A DNA stretch of 44,264 bases from Bacteroidota bacterium. GTDB taxonomy: Bacteria > Bacteroidota > Bacteroidia > B-17B0 > Aurantibacillaceae. This document shows, piece after piece, positions 43,026-44,264 of this stretch. Under the pieces are notes generated by a model. The model had not been told where the DNA came from and searched no databases. It worked only from the letters and a program-made list of their open reading frames with translations. Position numbers and translations under genes: made by a program. The stretch's first letter is position 1. Each line of letters begins with the position of its first letter. The stretch is from contig JACDDR010000004.1 of assembly GCA_013816895.1 (NCBI GenBank), positions 1-44,264 of the forward strand, in the 5' to 3' direction.

Positions 43026-44264
43026 CCAGTTTTTTTTCTTTTATTTTTTTAAGAAGCGCTTCGGAGCTGCCGCCTGCTGCTTTTGCATTTTCCCATTGTT
43101 TAACCGCTTCATTTACTTTATTGAGTTTATACAGTACATCGCCGTAATGCTCCAGGATATTAGCGTCTTTCCCCATCCGCGATGCGTTGCCAAGCCATTC
43201 TTCCGCCTCGGCGTACTTTTTTTCCTGGAAAAGGATCCATCCATAAGTATCCATGTATTTGCGGTTACCCGGCTGCAGTTCATTTGATTTTTTAGAAAGT
43301 TTTTCTGCCTTTTCCAGATTTTCTTTCCGCAGCGATAAAAAATAAGAATATTGGTTAAGCACAAAAGTATTATCGGAATCAATCTTTAAAGCATCTTCGT
43401 AAGCCTTATCTGATTTTTCATATTCTTTTGTATAGTTGTAGGCATCGCCCAACGCAGAATAAAAATCAAGCATTTGTGATTTATTATCTACCACGAACTC
43501 AAGCCCATCCTTTAATGCCTGAGCGGCCTTTGAATATTTTTTAAGCTGGATGTTTGCAAGCCCGTTGTAAAAATAAACCGAGGGCTGACTTGGAAAAAAT
43601 TCCATCGCTTTTGCACTGTGCTTCTCCAGCGAATCGTAGCGCGACAATTCATAATCCACTTTTATGAGTTGTTCCCAGGTTCTGTAATTTCCTTTTTCAC
43701 TGGCCGCAGCCTTACCATAATACTCTGCAGCCTCTTTAAATTTTTTATTCATGACAAGGTAGTCGGCATAAAGCGAGTTGGCTTCGGGAGCGCCCGGGTG
43801 CACTTTTATCATGATTTTAGCCAGCTCGTATCCATTATCATGATAAGCCTGGATATCTGCTTTCTTATAAAACGAAATGAGTATGCTTTCCTTGGTAATT
43901 ACATCAAGGTCCGGATTTTCAAAGGCTTTTTTCAGGTATTCGAAGGCTTCTTCCATCTTCCCCTGCCCGCTGTAATAATCATGCAGCGCCAGGTTCACAA
44001 CAGGGTTGTTAGGTTCAATCACCAGTATTTTATCGTACATGGCGCGCGCTTTTTCAAGTTCATTCTGCTCAATGTAAAAATCTGCGAGATAGGAATAAAA
44101 ACGGGGCTCAAGCGGGTTAGAGGCCGACAACCGTAATAATTCTGTTTCCGCATCCCTGTATCGCTTTTCATTTTTAAAAAGTCGGGTTTTGTTCAGGATG
44201 ATCTGTTCGTTAATGCCATATTGCTTTTCGAGTGCTTCGTAAATTTTAAGTGATTTATCAAAGT
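43018..44264 (-). CDS. TPR protein, 5' end outside window
   Basis: An open frame of more than 410 residues that runs to the window edge; the reading frame is open from 44262 down, so the N-terminus lies beyond. It is built of TPR repeats (FYSYLADFYIEQNELEKARAMYDKILVIEPNN, AALKDGLEF-type segments, and YGDVLYKLNKVNEAVKQWENAK near the C-terminus). Its position first in the operon with DUF4292 and EnvC-like genes suggests an outer-membrane-linked scaffold role. A TTG at 44130 is not the true start. Confidence 0.9.
   Translation of the reverse strand, partial: FDKSLKIYEALEKQYGINEQIILNKTRLFKNEKRYRDAETELLRLSASNPLEPRFYSYLADFYIEQNELEKARAMYDKILVIEPNNPVVNLALHDYYSGQGKMEEAFEYLKKAFENPDLDVITKESILISFYKKADIQAYHDNGYELAKIMIKVHPGAPEANSLYADYLVMNKKFKEAAEYYGKAAASEKGNYRTWEQLIKVDYELSRYDSLEKHSAKAMEFFPSQPSVYFYNGLANIQLKKYSKAAQALKDGLEFVVDNKSQMLDFYSALGDAYNYTKEYEKSDKAYEDALKIDSDNTFVLNQYSYFLSLRKENLEKAEKLSKKSNELQPGNRKYMDTYGWILFQEKKYAEAEEWLGNASRMGKDANILEHYGDVLYKLNKVNEAVKQWENAKAAGGSSEALLKKIKEKKLDG

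Overview
The window is almost certainly chromosomal DNA of a member of the Bacteroidota. It encodes two secreted proteins with type IX secretion (T9SS) C-terminal sorting domains, a TonB-dependent receptor with an N-terminal carboxypeptidase-regulatory-like domain, and proteins typical of the phylum (DUF4292 lipoprotein, degenerate EnvC-like protein, TPR proteins ending in a SpoIIE-type linker). Several genes are preceded by the Bacteroidota promoter element TAnnTTTG. DNA is A+T rich, genes are densely packed, and no gene-free stretch exceeds 300 bases. No rRNA, tRNA or CRISPR array was seen. I cannot place the organism below phylum with confidence.

Layout. (1) 1-5220 is an accessory block of six minus-strand genes: an acidic protein with a probable C-terminal winged helix, a DUF2779 protein combining a RecB/Cas4-like nuclease and a DEDDy exonuclease, a small coupled protein, a second acidic winged-helix-like protein, an IS1595/ISXO2-type transposase, and a coupled ORF running off the left edge. 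The block ends at a cluster of CCGGGGA repeats and a hairpin. (2) 5228-6984 holds two secreted proteins, one a LamG/T9SS adhesin-like protein. (3) 7115-11156 pairs an ECF sigma factor and a membrane TPR anti-sigma-like protein with a converging, 3'-overlapping CHAT (caspase-like) protease gene. That protease gene has a helically phased TTGAYAAA repeat array upstream. (4) 11307-19027 has purH, a DUF72 protein, and a translesion-type cassette of a DnaE-like polymerase, a GIY-YIG protein and DinB, with a degenerate 22-base repeat array. (5) 19064-21551 has an MFS exporter, a secreted protein and a SRPBCC protein. (6) 21592-27107 has a PhoB-like response regulator divergent from a TonB receptor and a T9SS protein, with TTAAG direct repeats between them. 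(7) 27167-31498 has a stand-alone SpoIIE phosphatase, an OmpR-like regulator lacking the phosphoacceptor Asp, several small exported proteins and an AlkB-like dioxygenase. (8) 31617-37599 has housekeeping genes: M42 peptidase, GH3, LysE, DUF493, aldose epimerase and trigger factor, closed by a strong terminator. (9) 37662-44264 is a minus-strand cell-envelope cluster: TPR, DUF4292, EnvC-like, then two tandem paralogous TPR proteins that stop where a SpoIIE domain normally begins.

The best candidates for something undescribed are the nuclease/winged-helix/transposase block at the left and the sigma factor/CHAT protease module with its phased repeat array. All functional calls come from reading motifs by eye; no database search was possible.
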